Source: Thalassospira indica
GTDB taxonomy: Bacteria > Pseudomonadota > Alphaproteobacteria > Rhodospirillales > Thalassospiraceae
Direction: 5' to 3'
DNA: 64,000 nt
NCBI RefSeq assembly: GCF_003403095.1
Contig: NZ_CP031555.1
Location: forward strand, 868,001-932,000
Within the stretch, counting starts at the first letter, position 1; the number at the start of each line of letters is the position of its first letter. Positions 1 through 9,339 of this stretch are shown here, one piece after another. The translations under genes and the position numbers were made by a program. The notes beneath the pieces were generated by a model, which was not told where the DNA came from, made no database searches, and saw only the letters and a program-made list of their open reading frames with translations.

Positions 1-24
1 TATCAGTCGAAGATTAATGTGGGA

Positions 25-1305
25 CTAGCCTTCGACTGCTTCTTCAAGGGTGCGCATTCCCGGGCGCTTTGCCTGCACCAGAACGGCCATGTTGCCGGGT
101 TTGTGTTCGTTGCGCATCATCTTCATGTGAGCGCGCGGAATGTCTTCCCAACTGAACACTTCAGACATGCTCGGATCCAGACGGCGTTCGATCACGAGCT
201 TGTTGGCCTGTGCCGCCTGTTTCAGGTTGGCGAAGTGACTGCCCTGAATGCGTTTCTGGCGCATCCAGACAAAGCGCGCATCAAAGGTCAGGTTAAAGCC
301 GGTGGTGCCTGCACAGAACACAACCATGCCGCCGCGTTTTACAACGTTGCACGATACCGGGAAGGTCTGTTCGCCCGGATGTTCAAAGACGATGTCGACG
401 TCATTGCCCTTGCCGGTGATGTCCCAGATCGCCTTGCCGAATTTACGGACTTCTTTCATGTAATCGCCAAATTCCGGACCGTTGACGGTGGGAAGCTGAC
501 CCCAGCAATTGAAATCCTTGCGGTTGATCACGGCCTTGGCACCCAGTCCCAGAACAAAGTCGCGCTTTGTTTCATCGGAAATGACGCCAATCGCGTTGGC
601 TCCGGCCGTTGTGATCAGCTGGATCGCCATCGAGCCCAAACCACCCGAAGCGCCCCAGACCAGTACATTATGCCCCGGACGCAGGATATGCGGACGATGG
701 CCAAACAGCATGCGATAAGCGGTGGCAAGGGTCAGCGTGTAGCACGCACTTTCTTCCCAGGTCAGATGTTTGGGACGCGGCATGAGCTGCTGTGCCTGAA
801 CACAGGTGAACTGGGCGAAGGATCCGTCCGGTGTTTCATAGCCCCAGATACGCTGGGTCGGGGACAGCATCGGATCGCCGCCGTTACATTCTTCGTCGTC
901 GCCGTCATCCTGGTTGCAGTGAATGACCACTTCGTCGCCGACTTTCCAGCGGGTGACTTTCGATCCAACCGCCCAGACGATGCCCGATGCATCCGATCCG
1001 GCAATATGGAACGGGCAATCATGGACATTAAAGACCGAGATCGGTTTGCCAAGGGATGCCCAGACACCGTTATAGTTCACCCCGGCCGCCATCACGAGAA
1101 CAAGCACTTCGTGGCTGTCGGGTTGGGTCACTGGCAGAACTTCGCACTGCATGGCCGTATCGGGTTCGCCATGGCGTTCTTCGCGAATCGCCCATGCATA
1201 CATATTCTTTGGCACATGGCCCAATGGCGGGATTTCGCCAATTTCATAAAGATCTTTTTCTTCCTGACCGCCACGGAAAGGCAGCACTTCAGCAGACGTA
1301 TTCAT
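25..1305 (-). CDS. ccr: Crotonyl-CoA carboxylase/reductase (ethylmalonyl-CoA pathway)
   Basis: This cytosolic enzyme carries out NADPH-dependent reductive carboxylation of crotonyl-CoA to ethylmalonyl-CoA, the key step of the ethylmalonyl-CoA pathway for acetyl-CoA assimilation. The product (about 426 aa) is a medium-chain dehydrogenase/reductase. It has the nucleotide-binding loop GASGGLGS near residues 218-225. The segments NYNGVWA, WGYET and QGSHFAN match the regions that hold CO2 in characterised Ccr enzymes. I chose the ATG at 1305 because an AAGGAG lies 8 nt upstream. The in-frame GTG at 1314 touches that AAGGAG and is unlikely. The gene is divergent from the ethylmalonyl-CoA mutase gene, which works two steps later in the same pathway, and this supports the call strongly. 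Confidence 0.95.
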   Translation of the reverse strand: MNTSAEVLPFRGGQEEKDLYEIGEIPPLGHVPKNMYAWAIREERHGEPDTAMQCEVLPVTQPDSHEVLVLVMAAGVNYNGVWASLGKPISVFNVHDCPFHIAGSDASGIVWAVGSKVTRWKVGDEVVIHCNQDDGDDEECNGGDPMLSPTQRIWGYETPDGSFAQFTCVQAQQLMPRPKHLTWEESACYTLTLATAYRMLFGHRPHILRPGHNVLVWGASGGLGSMAIQLITTAGANAIGVISDETKRDFVLGLGAKAVINRKDFNCWGQLPTVNGPEFGDYMKEVRKFGKAIWDITGKGNDVDIVFEHPGEQTFPVSCNVVKRGGMVVFCAGTTGFNLTFDARFVWMRQKRIQGSHFANLKQAAQANKLVIERRLDPSMSEVFSWEDIPRAHMKMMRNEHKPGNMAVLVQAKRPGMRTLEEAVEG

Positions 1306-1343
1306 GGCCTTCACTCCTTGTTCGGGGTCGATCCGGTTTGCAG

Positions 1344-1358
1344 GGTAATTAAATTACC
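1344..1358. promoter_or_regulatory. Palindromic operator candidate between ccr and ecm
   Basis: GGTAATT-A-AATTACC is a perfect 7-bp-arm palindrome, 39 nt upstream of the ccr start codon. Half-sites of the same type (AATTACC, GTAATTA) recur nearer ecm, at about 1506-1512 and 1551-1557. A symmetric site this close to ccr suggests a dimeric repressor or activator. TetR-type control of ccr is known in Methylobacterium (CcrR), but the regulator here is not identified. The TetR gene at 3670-4290 has a different operator sequence. Confidence 0.5.
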
Positions 1359-1502
1359 AATGCTGCGTTGCGGTCGACGGATCCTCCAAGCCACGGAATC
1401 TATTTTATTTTCCCCGGGCATCTCCCGGTTTCCTGCGGAATTTCAGCAAGGATAACCTGGGCGATATTTGTTTTCGCTTTTATCGCGTTGCACAAATTGT
1501 TA

Positions 1503-1559
1503 TATAATTACCCAAGTGATGTCTAGTAGATAATTTAATAACGTTCAGACGTAATTATC
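1503..1559 (+). promoter_or_regulatory. Probable ecm promoter region with inverted repeat
   Basis: A perfect TATAAT (1503-1508) could serve as the -10 element for ecm on the plus strand, although no good -35 is visible 16-18 nt upstream. Downstream, GATAATT (1529-1535) and AATTATC (1553-1559) form a perfect inverted repeat with a 17-nt spacer. This repeat resembles the GGTAATT half-sites at 1344-1358, and the whole intergenic region may bind one regulator. This is a motif-level inference only. Confidence 0.35.
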
Positions 1560-1596
1560 GTAAAGGCATTGAGTAATAAAAATACAAGAGGTCGCG

Positions 1597-3654
1597 ATGT
1601 CGATGGAAAACAAGCGCAACGCAGCAAAGCCGGAACGCGATCGCCCGTGGCTGATCCGGACCTATGCCGGGCACAGCTCCGCACAGGCATCAAATGCGCT
1701 GTATCGTCAGAACCTGGCAAAGGGGCAGACCGGGCTTTCGGTGGCCTTCGATCTGCCGACCCAGACGGGGTATGATTCTGACCATGTTCTGGCCCGCGGT
1801 GAAGTCGGCAAGGTTGGCGTTCCCGTCGCGCATCTGGGTGACATGATGACGTTGTTTGACGGAATTCCGCTTGATCAGATGAACACGTCGATGACGATCA
1901 ACGCACCAGCCGCCTGGCTTTTGTCACTTTATATTGCGGTAGCGGAAAAACAGGGCACTGCGCGCGACAGCCTGCAGGGCACGACCCAGAACGACATCAT
2001 CAAGGAATATCTCTCGCGCGGGACTTATATCTTTCCGCCAGCGCCCAGCCTTAAGCTGATTACCGATGTCGCGGCCTTTACCTATCGCGAGGTTCCGAAA
2101 TGGAACCCGATGAATGTGTGCTCTTATCATTTGCAGGAAGCGGGGGCGACGGCCGAGCAGGAGCTGGCCTATGCGCTGGCAACGGCGATTGCGGTTCTGG
2201 ATGCGGTGCGCGATTCGGGGCAGGTGCCCGAAGAAGACTTTGCCAAGGTGGTTGGGCGCATTTCGTTCTTTGTGAATGCCGGGATTCGCTTTGTTACTGA
2301 AATCTGCAAGATGCGGGCATTCTGCGAACTCTGGGATGAAATCACCCGCGACCGTTACGGCATCGAAGACGCCAAATACCGCCGGTTCCGCTATGGCGTG
2401 CAGGTCAACTCGTTGGGCCTGACCGAACAGCAGCCCGAAAATAACGTCTATCGTATTCTGATCGAGATGCTGGCGGTGGTTCTGTCAAAGAACGCGCGGG
2501 CGCGCGCCGTGCAGTTGCCCGCCTGGAACGAGGCCCTTGGCCTTCCACGTCCGTGGGATCAGCAATGGTCGCTGCGCCTGCAACAGATCATGGCCTATGA
2601 AACTGATCTTCTGGAATATGAAGACCTGTTTGACGGCAACCCGGCGATTGAACGCAAGGTCGGCGCGCTTAAGGAAGGCGCGCGGGCAGAACTTGCAAAG
2701 ATTGATGAGATGGGCGGGGCAATTGCCGCAGTTGATCGCGGCTATATGAAACAGGAACTGGTGCGATCAAACGCGCTGCGTCTGGCCGATATTGAAAGTG
2801 GCCTGACCAAGGTTATTGGTGTGAATGCCTTTACCGAGACCGAGCCATCGCCGCTGACATCGGGGGAGAAATCGATTCTGACCGTCGATGACATGGCCGA
2901 ACAGGACCAGATCGAAAAACTTAAAGCCTGGCGGTCCGAGCGCAATCAGGCCGAAGTCGATGCCACGCTGACCGATTTGAAGTCAGCCGCCAGCGAAGGG
3001 CGCAACATCATGGAAAGTTCCATTGCCTGTGCCCATGCCGGGGTCACCACCGGCGAGTGGTCGGAAACCCTGCGCGACGTGTTTGGCGAATACCGTGCGC
3101 CGACCGGGATTACATCGATGATTGTGACCGGGGATGCGGAAAACCTTCAGGATTTGCGCAAACGCGTTGATGAGGTTTCTGACAAGCTGGGTGAGCGCAT
3201 GAAGATGCTGGTCGGCAAGCCGGGTCTGGATGGTCATTCCAACGGGGCCGAACAGATTGCGGTCAAGGCGGGCGAGGCCGGGATCGAGGTTTTGTATGAA
3301 GGCATTCGCTGGACGCCAGAGGAACTGGTACGCAATGCCATCGAAGACGGCGCGCATGTCATCGGACTCTCGATCCTGTCCGGTTCGCATGTGCCGCTGG
3401 TGCGTGAAGTGGTCAACGGGCTGCGTGCCCAAGGGGCTGGTCATATCCCGGTCGTTGTCGGCGGGATTATCCCGGAATCTGACATGCTGGTGCTGCGTCA
3501 GATGGGCGTTTCTGCGGTCTATACCCCCAAGGATTACCAGTTGGCCAAGGTGATTTCCGAGATTGTTGATCTTGTGGATCGTACATCGGTAGATCACCCG
3601 CATACCGGTTCAGCCAAAGGTAAATCGGATGTGGCGGGAACCACCATTTATTAA
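1597..3654 (+). CDS. ecm: Ethylmalonyl-CoA mutase (B12-dependent, MeaA/Ecm type)
   Basis: This adenosylcobalamin-dependent mutase converts (2R)-ethylmalonyl-CoA to methylsuccinyl-CoA. The 685-aa protein has an N-terminal acyl-CoA mutase TIM-barrel (about residues 15-500) and a C-terminal B12-binding domain (about 525-660). The cobalt-ligating motif D545-x-H547-x-x-G550 is present, followed by the SxL-like segment in ILSGSH. A single polypeptide of this size, paired with ccr, favours Ecm over the two-subunit methylmalonyl-CoA mutase. The start ATG is preceded by AAGAGGT at suitable spacing. It is divergent from ccr and probably shares a control region with it. Methylmalonyl-CoA mutase is the main alternative and is less likely in this context. 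Confidence 0.9.
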   Translation: MSMENKRNAAKPERDRPWLIRTYAGHSSAQASNALYRQNLAKGQTGLSVAFDLPTQTGYDSDHVLARGEVGKVGVPVAHLGDMMTLFDGIPLDQMNTSMTINAPAAWLLSLYIAVAEKQGTARDSLQGTTQNDIIKEYLSRGTYIFPPAPSLKLITDVAAFTYREVPKWNPMNVCSYHLQEAGATAEQELAYALATAIAVLDAVRDSGQVPEEDFAKVVGRISFFVNAGIRFVTEICKMRAFCELWDEITRDRYGIEDAKYRRFRYGVQVNSLGLTEQQPENNVYRILIEMLAVVLSKNARARAVQLPAWNEALGLPRPWDQQWSLRLQQIMAYETDLLEYEDLFDGNPAIERKVGALKEGARAELAKIDEMGGAIAAVDRGYMKQELVRSNALRLADIESGLTKVIGVNAFTETEPSPLTSGEKSILTVDDMAEQDQIEKLKAWRSERNQAEVDATLTDLKSAASEGRNIMESSIACAHAGVTTGEWSETLRDVFGEYRAPTGITSMIVTGDAENLQDLRKRVDEVSDKLGERMKMLVGKPGLDGHSNGAEQIAVKAGEAGIEVLYEGIRWTPEELVRNAIEDGAHVIGLSILSGSHVPLVREVVNGLRAQGAGHIPVVVGGIIPESDMLVLRQMGVSAVYTPKDYQLAKVISEIVDLVDRTSVDHPHTGSAKGKSDVAGTTIY

Positions 3655-3669
3655 CCAGATGAGCTTGCT

Positions 3670-4290
3670 TTAGCGTCGTGCAAGCGAGGTGCTGGTCAGG
3701 TTTGGCCATGTCGTCATTGCGGCATCGGCAACAGCGATCAGATCGTCGCGGGTCGCGCCATCGCGGGCCTGTATCGACATGCCAATCTGAACGGTCGCGT
3801 AATAGGTAGCCATGGTATCGATATTGGCGTTCCTTGGAATGTGGCCGCGTCGTTGACCCTCGGCATAGAGGTTGCGCAAGGTTTTCGTGACCGAGCGGCG
3901 ATGACTGCAAAGGGTCTGATTGACCGTTGCATGATTTGAGTTTTCCTGCGGTGCGGCCAGTACAACCAGACAGCCATGCGGTGTGTCTTCACGCGTATAG
4001 GCATTTGCAGACGCGACCAGAACATGACGTGTTGCGTCTTTTGGTTGTTTGAAGCGGTCCAGATCAGCCCAGATCATGGTGCCGTGATGTTTGTTGTAAT
4101 GGGCGATCACTTCATCAAACAACGCTTCTTTCCCGCCAAAGGCAGCATAGATGCTGGGCGGGTTTAGCTTCATGGCCGCGCTGAGCTCGGCCATGGACGT
4201 ATTGTCATATCCCCGTTCCCAGAACAGGCCCAGGGCCTTGTCCAGTGCATTGTCCCGGTCAAATGCGGGGGGTCTACCGCGTGTTGCCAT
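3670..4290 (-). CDS. TetR/AcrR family transcriptional regulator
   Basis: This is a DNA-binding regulator of about 206 aa. The N-terminal helix-turn-helix spans about residues 10-60, with the typical TetR recognition region ending SIYAAFGGKEALF, which is YcdC/AcrR-like. The C-terminal ligand-binding domain is all-helical. The start at 4290 gives the usual MATRGRPP beginning. The frame stays open upstream to 4347, but that part would overlap the operators. It is divergent from the dehydrogenase gene at 4396, and two similar dyads lie between the two genes. It therefore probably represses itself and the dehydrogenase until an unknown small molecule binds. It converges with ecm, 15 nt away. Confidence 0.85.
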   Translation of the reverse strand: MATRGRPPAFDRDNALDKALGLFWERGYDNTSMAELSAAMKLNPPSIYAAFGGKEALFDEVIAHYNKHHGTMIWADLDRFKQPKDATRHVLVASANAYTREDTPHGCLVVLAAPQENSNHATVNQTLCSHRRSVTKTLRNLYAEGQRRGHIPRNANIDTMATYYATVQIGMSIQARDGATRDDLIAVADAAMTTWPNLTSTSLARR

Positions 4291-4306
4291 GCTCTGTATT
4301 CCTGTT

Positions 4307-4328
4307 TTTATAGTGATCATTACATAAA
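4307..4328. promoter_or_regulatory. TetR operator candidate 1
   Basis: The near-symmetric sequence TTTATAG-TGATCA-TTACATAAA lies 16 nt upstream of the TetR gene start. Its right half (TGATCA/TTACATAA) nearly repeats operator candidate 2 at 4362-4383. Two copies in one divergent promoter are typical of TetR autoregulation. Confidence 0.6.
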
Positions 4329-4361
4329 TCACTTGACGCAGAAACACAAGGTTGTCATCAA

Positions 4362-4383
4362 TTATGTAATGATCGTTACATAA
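4362..4383. promoter_or_regulatory. TetR operator candidate 2
   Basis: TTATGTAA-N6-TTACATAA forms a perfect 8-bp-arm dyad, 12 nt upstream of the dehydrogenase start. It overlaps the zone where the promoter and leader of the dehydrogenase must lie, so binding would block transcription. It is closely similar to the dyad at 4307-4328. Confidence 0.7.
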
Positions 4384-4395
4384 AAGGAATTCATG

Positions 4396-5136
4396 ATGCA
4401 GAACCTTACAGGAAAAGTTGCTTTCGTCACTGGCGGCGGACGTGGCATTGGAGCGGCCATTTCCAAACGGCTGGCACAGGAAGGCGCCAAAGTTGTGCTT
4501 ACGTATGTCAGTGCCCCGGACCGGGCACGTGATGTGGTCAGGGAAATTGAGGCATCGGGCGGCATGGCCGTGGCGATAAAGGCCGACAACCTAAATGCCG
4601 ATGAGATTGAAGCAGCAATCAATCAGGCGGCCGCCCAATTTGGGCAGATTGATATTCTCGTTAATAATGCAGGGATTATTGAATTCGCACCGATTGACGA
4701 ATTTAGCATTGAGCAGTTTGACCGCACGGTTGATGTCAATGTCCGCGCGGTTTTCGTGGCGACCAAGGCAGCACTGGCCCATATGCCCGATGGTGGTCGG
4801 ATCATTACGACCGGCAGTAACCTTTCGCACCGGGTGCCATGGCCGGGACTAAGCCTTTATGCCCTGTCAAAATCGGCGCTTATCGGCTTTACCCGTGGGG
4901 TCGCCCGTGATTTGGGGCCGCGCAAGATCACGGTCAATGTCGTTCATCCGGGGCCGACCGAAACCGACATGAACCCGGCAGAAGGCGACATCGCCGATGC
5001 TGCGCGCCGTATCATGGCCATCCCCGATTACAGCGATGCCAATGATACAGCCGGGCTTGTCGCATGGCTTGCCGGGCCTGAGGCCAAAGTGGTCACCGGT
5101 TCAGAATTCACTGTCGATAGCGGCATGAATGCCTGA
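4396..5136 (+). CDS. Short-chain dehydrogenase/reductase (SDR) family oxidoreductase
   Basis: This is a classical NAD(P)H-dependent SDR of about 246 aa. Counting from an in-frame ATG one codon earlier (4393), it shows the cofactor motif TGGGRGIG (residues 14-21), NNAG (91-94), Ser142 and the catalytic Y156-x3-K160. The C-terminal end VTGSEFTVDSGMNA is typical of FabG-like reductases. The ATG at 4396 is better spaced from AAAAGGA (7 nt) than the ATG at 4393. The substrate is not predictable. Divergent transcription from a TetR gene suggests induction by a xenobiotic or aldehyde/ketone. A terminator follows at 5164. Confidence 0.88.
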   Translation: MQNLTGKVAFVTGGGRGIGAAISKRLAQEGAKVVLTYVSAPDRARDVVREIEASGGMAVAIKADNLNADEIEAAINQAAAQFGQIDILVNNAGIIEFAPIDEFSIEQFDRTVDVNVRAVFVATKAALAHMPDGGRIITTGSNLSHRVPWPGLSLYALSKSALIGFTRGVARDLGPRKITVNVVHPGPTETDMNPAEGDIADAARRIMAIPDYSDANDTAGLVAWLAGPEAKVVTGSEFTVDSGMNA

Positions 5137-5163
5137 TCAAACAGTTCCGAATATATGATATGG

Positions 5164-5195
5164 GGCGGGCCTTCCATTCGGGGGCCCGTCTTTTT
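5164..5195 (+). terminator. Rho-independent terminator after the SDR gene
   Basis: GGCGGGCC (5164-5171) pairs with GGCCCGTC (5183-5190) around an 11-nt loop, followed directly by TTTTT. It lies 27 nt after the SDR stop codon. Confidence 0.75.
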
Positions 5196-5221
5196 GCCAA
5201 TCAAACGATCAGTGGGACACG

Positions 5222-7693
5222 TCAGGACTTGGCAGAGACGGTTTCCTGTTTGGATCCGTGCCGTTCAGTGACCCAGCTTTCGAAGGTCGAGGCGGGCAAC
5301 GGTTTGGAGAACAGGAAGCCCTGGATAAAGTCGCAGCCCTTTTCCTGCAGATAGACAAGCTGTTCGACTTCTTCCACGCCCTCGGCAACCACTTCGAGAT
5401 TGAGGCTGTGACCAAGGCCGATGACCGCATCGACGATGGCCTTGTCATCGACATCGACATGGATGTCGTTCACGAATGAACGGTCGATCTTAATCGAAGT
5501 CACCGGGAACCGTTTGAGATAGTTCAGCGACGAATAGCCGGTGCCGAAATCATCAATCGCGATCAGAACGCCAAGTTCCTTGAGCTCCTTGAGTGTGGAG
5601 ACCGCCTTTTCCGGGTTGTTCATCAGAATGGACTCGGTGATTTCAAGTTCCAGCGTGCCATGCGGCAGGGCGGTTTCCTTGACGATCTTGGTCACACTAT
5701 CAACCAGTTCGGCATCCTGGAACTGTGCCGGGGACAGGTTGACGGCAATCCGAAGATCGGAAAGTGATGAGTCGCGCCAGATGCGTGTCTGACGGCAGGC
5801 CTTTTCAAGAACCCATGCACCCAGACGGTTGATCAGGCCGCATTCCTCGGCAACGGAAATGAATTCGCCGGGCAGGATCAGGCCGCGTTCCGGGTGATGC
5901 CAGCGCACAAGCGCCTCGGCACCGACGACGCGTTCGGTGCGGCAATCGATTTTCGGCTGATAATAAAGTTCGAGTTGATCGTGTTCGAGCGCGTTGCGCA
6001 GATCTTCCTCGATGGTTTTGCGTTCCTTGACCCGTTCATGCATCGACGGCAGGAAGAAGCGGTAATTGTTGCGTCCTTCCGCCTTGGCGGCATACATCGC
6101 CATATCGGCGTTCTTGACCAGTTGTTCGGGGTTTTCGCCGTCTTCCGGGAACAGGGTGATACCGACACTGGCTGTCGAATGCAGGCGGATGCCGCGGCAA
6201 TCAAACGGCTGGCACAGTTCGTCAATGATGCGCTGGGCAAGGGCGATGGTGTCTTCGATGTTCTGGACATCGGTCTGGATGATGGCGAATTCATCGCCAC
6301 CTAGGCGGGCGGCGGTATCCGAATCCCGGATGATGCGCGACAGACGCTGACCCATTTCCTGGATCATCAGATCGCCGACATCGTGGCCGAAGTGGTCGTT
6401 GATGTCCTTGAACCGGTCAAGGTCAACAAACAGAACCGTCACACCGCGCTGGAAACGACGGGCCGACAGCAGCGCCTGACGCAGGCGGTCAAGGAACAGT
6501 GTTCTGTTTGGCAGGCTGGTCAGAACGTCATGGACCGCAAGGTGGCGCATGCGGGCTTCGGTCTGTTTACGTTCGGTAATATCGGTATAGGTCGCAACGT
6601 AACCGCCGCCCGGCATCGGGTTGTGATCAACCTGAATGACGCGGCCATTCGGGCGGGTCCGTTCCATGCGATAGGGTTCACGACGCCGCGCAATCGCAAC
6701 ACGGTCAGAAATCAGGGCCTGAATGCTGACATCACCATATTCGCCGCGTTCACCGTTATAGCGGAGGATATCGGAAAGCGGGGTGCCTTCCTTGACCAGA
6801 TCACGCGGCAGGTTCAGCAATTCGATATAGCGTTCGTTCCAGACCATCAGGTTCAGGTCCTGATCGAACAGACAGATGCCCTGACCGATATTGTGAAGGG
6901 TGGCTTCTAGCAGGGCCTGTTTGCGCTGCGCTTCTTCCTGTGCCTGACCTTGAAGGGCGACCATTTCGTTGTATTCGCGGATCAGAAGCCCGAGTTCGTC
7001 TGAGCTGTTCCATTCCACCGGACGGCGCAGTCGGCCGTGCTTGGTCATTCGGATGGAATGCAGCAGTCGGTTGAGCGGTTCCTTGATCGAGCGTTTGTTG
7101 GCAATCAGAAGGCTTGCGGCCACGACCGAGATCAGAAGCCCGAACAGGATCATGTCGATCGCAATACGGCGGAACAGCAAATCCTGAACACGTGCGTCCG
7201 TGAAGTAAATCACCAGTTCTCCAACGTCATGGCGGACGTTGTTGCGTTCGAAATAGACACGGCGCGAAAGGCGGAGCGTGTCGGTCAGTTCGGATTGCGA
7301 TACGCCGGTATGGGCAAATTCGGTGCCGTCTGCGCCCAGTGCCTGCACGGCAACGATGTCGCGATCGCGCGCCATGGCGTTGAGGGCAGATTCAATATTG
7401 TCGACGTCGAGATACCAGAAAGGTGTGGCCAGAACGCGGGCGTTAATGTCGGCGGTCTGTTCGACCTTGCCATTCAGGTCGTCGCGCAGCACCTTGTAGC
7501 TGACATATCCAAAGACGATGAAAAGGGCGAGCGAGAACAGCGAAACAAGCGGCAATGCGATAAACAGCAGCCGACTGCTCAAGGACTTTCGTTGTAAAAA
7601 CCCGTACGATCCGCGTGACAAGCGTTCTCTCCCTGACACCCACTTTAGGCTAGTCGAATATAATGTACTCGACCTTTGTATGGGTGCCAACAC
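5222..7693 (-). CDS. Membrane PAS-GGDEF-EAL cyclic di-GMP signalling protein
   Basis: The protein (up to 823 aa) is predicted to make and/or degrade c-di-GMP at the inner membrane. Visible order: transmembrane helix about 42-66, periplasmic sensor region about 67-176, second helix about 178-198, HAMP-like linker about 200-250, PAS domain about 260-375, GGDEF domain with intact GGDEF at 465-469, and EAL domain with EALVRW at 593-598 plus DDFGTGYSSL. Both catalytic motifs look intact, so it may be bifunctional. The start is uncertain. The longest frame begins with GTG at 7693, without a well-spaced ribosome site. A TTG inside RERLSR (after GGGAGAG) or a nearby GTG would shorten it by 18-25 residues without touching a domain. 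Confidence 0.88.
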   Translation of the reverse strand: MLAPIQRSSTLYSTSLKWVSGRERLSRGSYGFLQRKSLSSRLLFIALPLVSLFSLALFIVFGYVSYKVLRDDLNGKVEQTADINARVLATPFWYLDVDNIESALNAMARDRDIVAVQALGADGTEFAHTGVSQSELTDTLRLSRRVYFERNNVRHDVGELVIYFTDARVQDLLFRRIAIDMILFGLLISVVAASLLIANKRSIKEPLNRLLHSIRMTKHGRLRRPVEWNSSDELGLLIREYNEMVALQGQAQEEAQRKQALLEATLHNIGQGICLFDQDLNLMVWNERYIELLNLPRDLVKEGTPLSDILRYNGERGEYGDVSIQALISDRVAIARRREPYRMERTRPNGRVIQVDHNPMPGGGYVATYTDITERKQTEARMRHLAVHDVLTSLPNRTLFLDRLRQALLSARRFQRGVTVLFVDLDRFKDINDHFGHDVGDLMIQEMGQRLSRIIRDSDTAARLGGDEFAIIQTDVQNIEDTIALAQRIIDELCQPFDCRGIRLHSTASVGITLFPEDGENPEQLVKNADMAMYAAKAEGRNNYRFFLPSMHERVKERKTIEEDLRNALEHDQLELYYQPKIDCRTERVVGAEALVRWHHPERGLILPGEFISVAEECGLINRLGAWVLEKACRQTRIWRDSSLSDLRIAVNLSPAQFQDAELVDSVTKIVKETALPHGTLELEITESILMNNPEKAVSTLKELKELGVLIAIDDFGTGYSSLNYLKRFPVTSIKIDRSFVNDIHVDVDDKAIVDAVIGLGHSLNLEVVAEGVEEVEQLVYLQEKGCDFIQGFLFSKPLPASTFESWVTERHGSKQETVSAKS

Positions 7694-7850
7694 CCCCTTG
7701 AATTAGTCTCAAGTCAAACCGCAACTTGATGAAAACGCAAGTTTGATTTCGTTAAACATTCAATTATCTGACACAAGCCAGCAAAGCTATTTATCTTGTA
7801 GCGAAGTCCCTCAGCTTCAAGCACTTTTCCCGATAACCGCGAAAAATTCG

Positions 7851-8300
7851 TTATCGCGGCACGGCTTGTCGTGCCAATTCGTCGCATCTTTCGTTTTCCG
7901 GGTGACCGGCATGACCCTTGACCCAGTGCCACTCGACCTTATGCGGTTCAAGGGCTTGCAGCAAACGTTGCCATAATTCCACATTCTTGACCGGCTTTTT
8001 ATCGGCGGTTTTCCAGCCACGTTTCTGCCAGCCGAAAATCCATTTGGTAATGCCGTCGCGGACATAGCTGCTGTCGGTGTAGATATCGATGACACAGGGA
8101 CGTTTCAGGGCTTCCAGCGCGCTGATGGCGGCCATCATTTCCATACGATTGTTGGTGGTTTCCGGATCGCCGCCCGACATTTCCTTTTCGACACCCTTGA
8201 AGCGCAAAATAGCGCCCCAGCCACCGGGGCCGGGATTGCCGCTGCACGCGCCGTCTGTGTAAATCTCGACGCGGTTATCTTCACCGTTACTTGAAGTCAT
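7851..8300 (-). CDS. rnhA: Ribonuclease HI
   Basis: This enzyme cleaves the RNA strand of RNA-DNA hybrids, for example primers and R-loops. The 149-aa protein covers the whole RNase H fold. The catalytic acidic residues are visible as D16 ([11 protein letters not shown]), E54 (NNRMEM), D76 (YTDSSYV) and the Asp of [10 protein letters not shown]. The [12 protein letters not shown] loop matches the flexible His loop. The start at 8300 follows GGCGGGGAA. Longer forms would run into the preceding thrB gene. It lies 25 nt downstream of thrB, probably in one operon with it and ispH. Confidence 0.95.
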   Translation of the reverse strand: MTSSNGEDNRVEIYTDGACSGNPGPGGWGAILRFKGVEKEMSGGDPETTNNRMEMMAAISALEALKRPCVIDIYTDSSYVRDGITKWIFGWQKRGWKTADKKPVKNVELWQRLLQALEPHKVEWHWVKGHAGHPENERCDELARQAVPR

Positions 8301-8325
8301 ATTGTCGTGTTCCCCGCCTTTGTGC

Positions 8326-9294
8326 CTAATCCAGGCCATAGGCTGTTGCGTTTTCCACACGTTGGTGGAACCGCAATTTGTTGATGTATTCGCGCGGGTT
8401 CTTCGGGGTGACCAGCGCATCCTTGGGCGTATTCACCCAGTCATACAGCCGTGTCAGAAGGAACCGAAGACTTGCGCCGCGCGCCAGAATGGGCAGGGCT
8501 GCCTTTTCGACGTCCGAAAGCGGACGGACCTTGCTGTAATGCGACAGAAGGTTTTTGGCCTTGGTCACATTGAAGCTGTTATCAGGTTCAAAGCACCAGG
8601 CATTCATGCAGATGGCAACGTCATAGCAAAACAGGTCATTACACGCGAAATAGAAGTCAATCAGCCCGGAAACGGCTTCCTTGTTCGGAAAGAAGAAGAC
8701 GTTATCGGGGAACAGATCCGCGTGAATGACCCCCTTGGGCAGGGCGTGCGGCCAGTTTTCCTCAAGAAATGCGAGCTCTTCGCCAATCATCTTGCCAAGG
8801 CCGGGTTCGACATCGTCGGCATGTTCCGCACAGCTATCGAAAAGCGAACGCCATCCCTTGATGCTCAGCGCGTTGGGCAGGTGCATTTCGAAGTCCTGAC
8901 CGGCTGAGTGTAACTCTGCCAATGCGGCGCCAACCCCGGCACAGTGATGCGGTTGAATGCGCCTGGGCGACATGCCCTGCAGGAAGGATGTGATGGCGGC
9001 CGGGCGACCACAAAGGCGTCGCAAGGCAACACCGTCCTTGCCGTGGATCGGGGTTGGGCAATTCAGGCCCTTGGCCGACAAGTGATCCATCAGGCCAAGA
9101 TAGAAGGGCAGATCATCGGGATTTACCCGCTTCTCATACAGGGTCAGGATATACGGAGCCTTGGTCGTCTGAAGCAGGAAATTGGTGTTTTCGACGCCTT
9201 CTGCGATCCCCTTGAACGATACCACGTCACCGATATCGTATTCGGCCACAAAGCGGGAAATATCTTCGTCTGAAACGTCGGTATAGACGGCCAT
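8326..9294 (-). CDS. thrB: Homoserine kinase (ThrB, aminoglycoside phosphotransferase fold)
   Basis: This enzyme phosphorylates homoserine to O-phosphohomoserine, the substrate of threonine synthase; thrC lies elsewhere in this window at 31684-33080. The 322-aa protein belongs to the type II, protein-kinase-like family. It has the catalytic loop [13 protein letters not shown] (about residues 195-207) and the metal-binding segment GLIDFYFA. The N-terminal nucleotide-binding lobe contains [15 protein letters not shown]. It sits between ispH and rnhA on the same strand with short gaps, an order common in alphaproteobacteria. Confidence 0.93.
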   Translation of the reverse strand: MAVYTDVSDEDISRFVAEYDIGDVVSFKGIAEGVENTNFLLQTTKAPYILTLYEKRVNPDDLPFYLGLMDHLSAKGLNCPTPIHGKDGVALRRLCGRPAAITSFLQGMSPRRIQPHHCAGVGAALAELHSAGQDFEMHLPNALSIKGWRSLFDSCAEHADDVEPGLGKMIGEELAFLEENWPHALPKGVIHADLFPDNVFFFPNKEAVSGLIDFYFACNDLFCYDVAICMNAWCFEPDNSFNVTKAKNLLSHYSKVRPLSDVEKAALPILARGASLRFLLTRLYDWVNTPKDALVTPKNPREYINKLRFHQRVENATAYGLD

Positions 9295-9339
9295 GAGTTC
9301 TATCGTCGTCCTGATCTGAAAATAAGCATGTCCGCAGAC

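Noticed and set aside
19..1455. Long plus-strand open frame opposite ccr
   Set aside because: It lies antisense to a clearly conserved gene, has no family features, and arises from codon-position bias.
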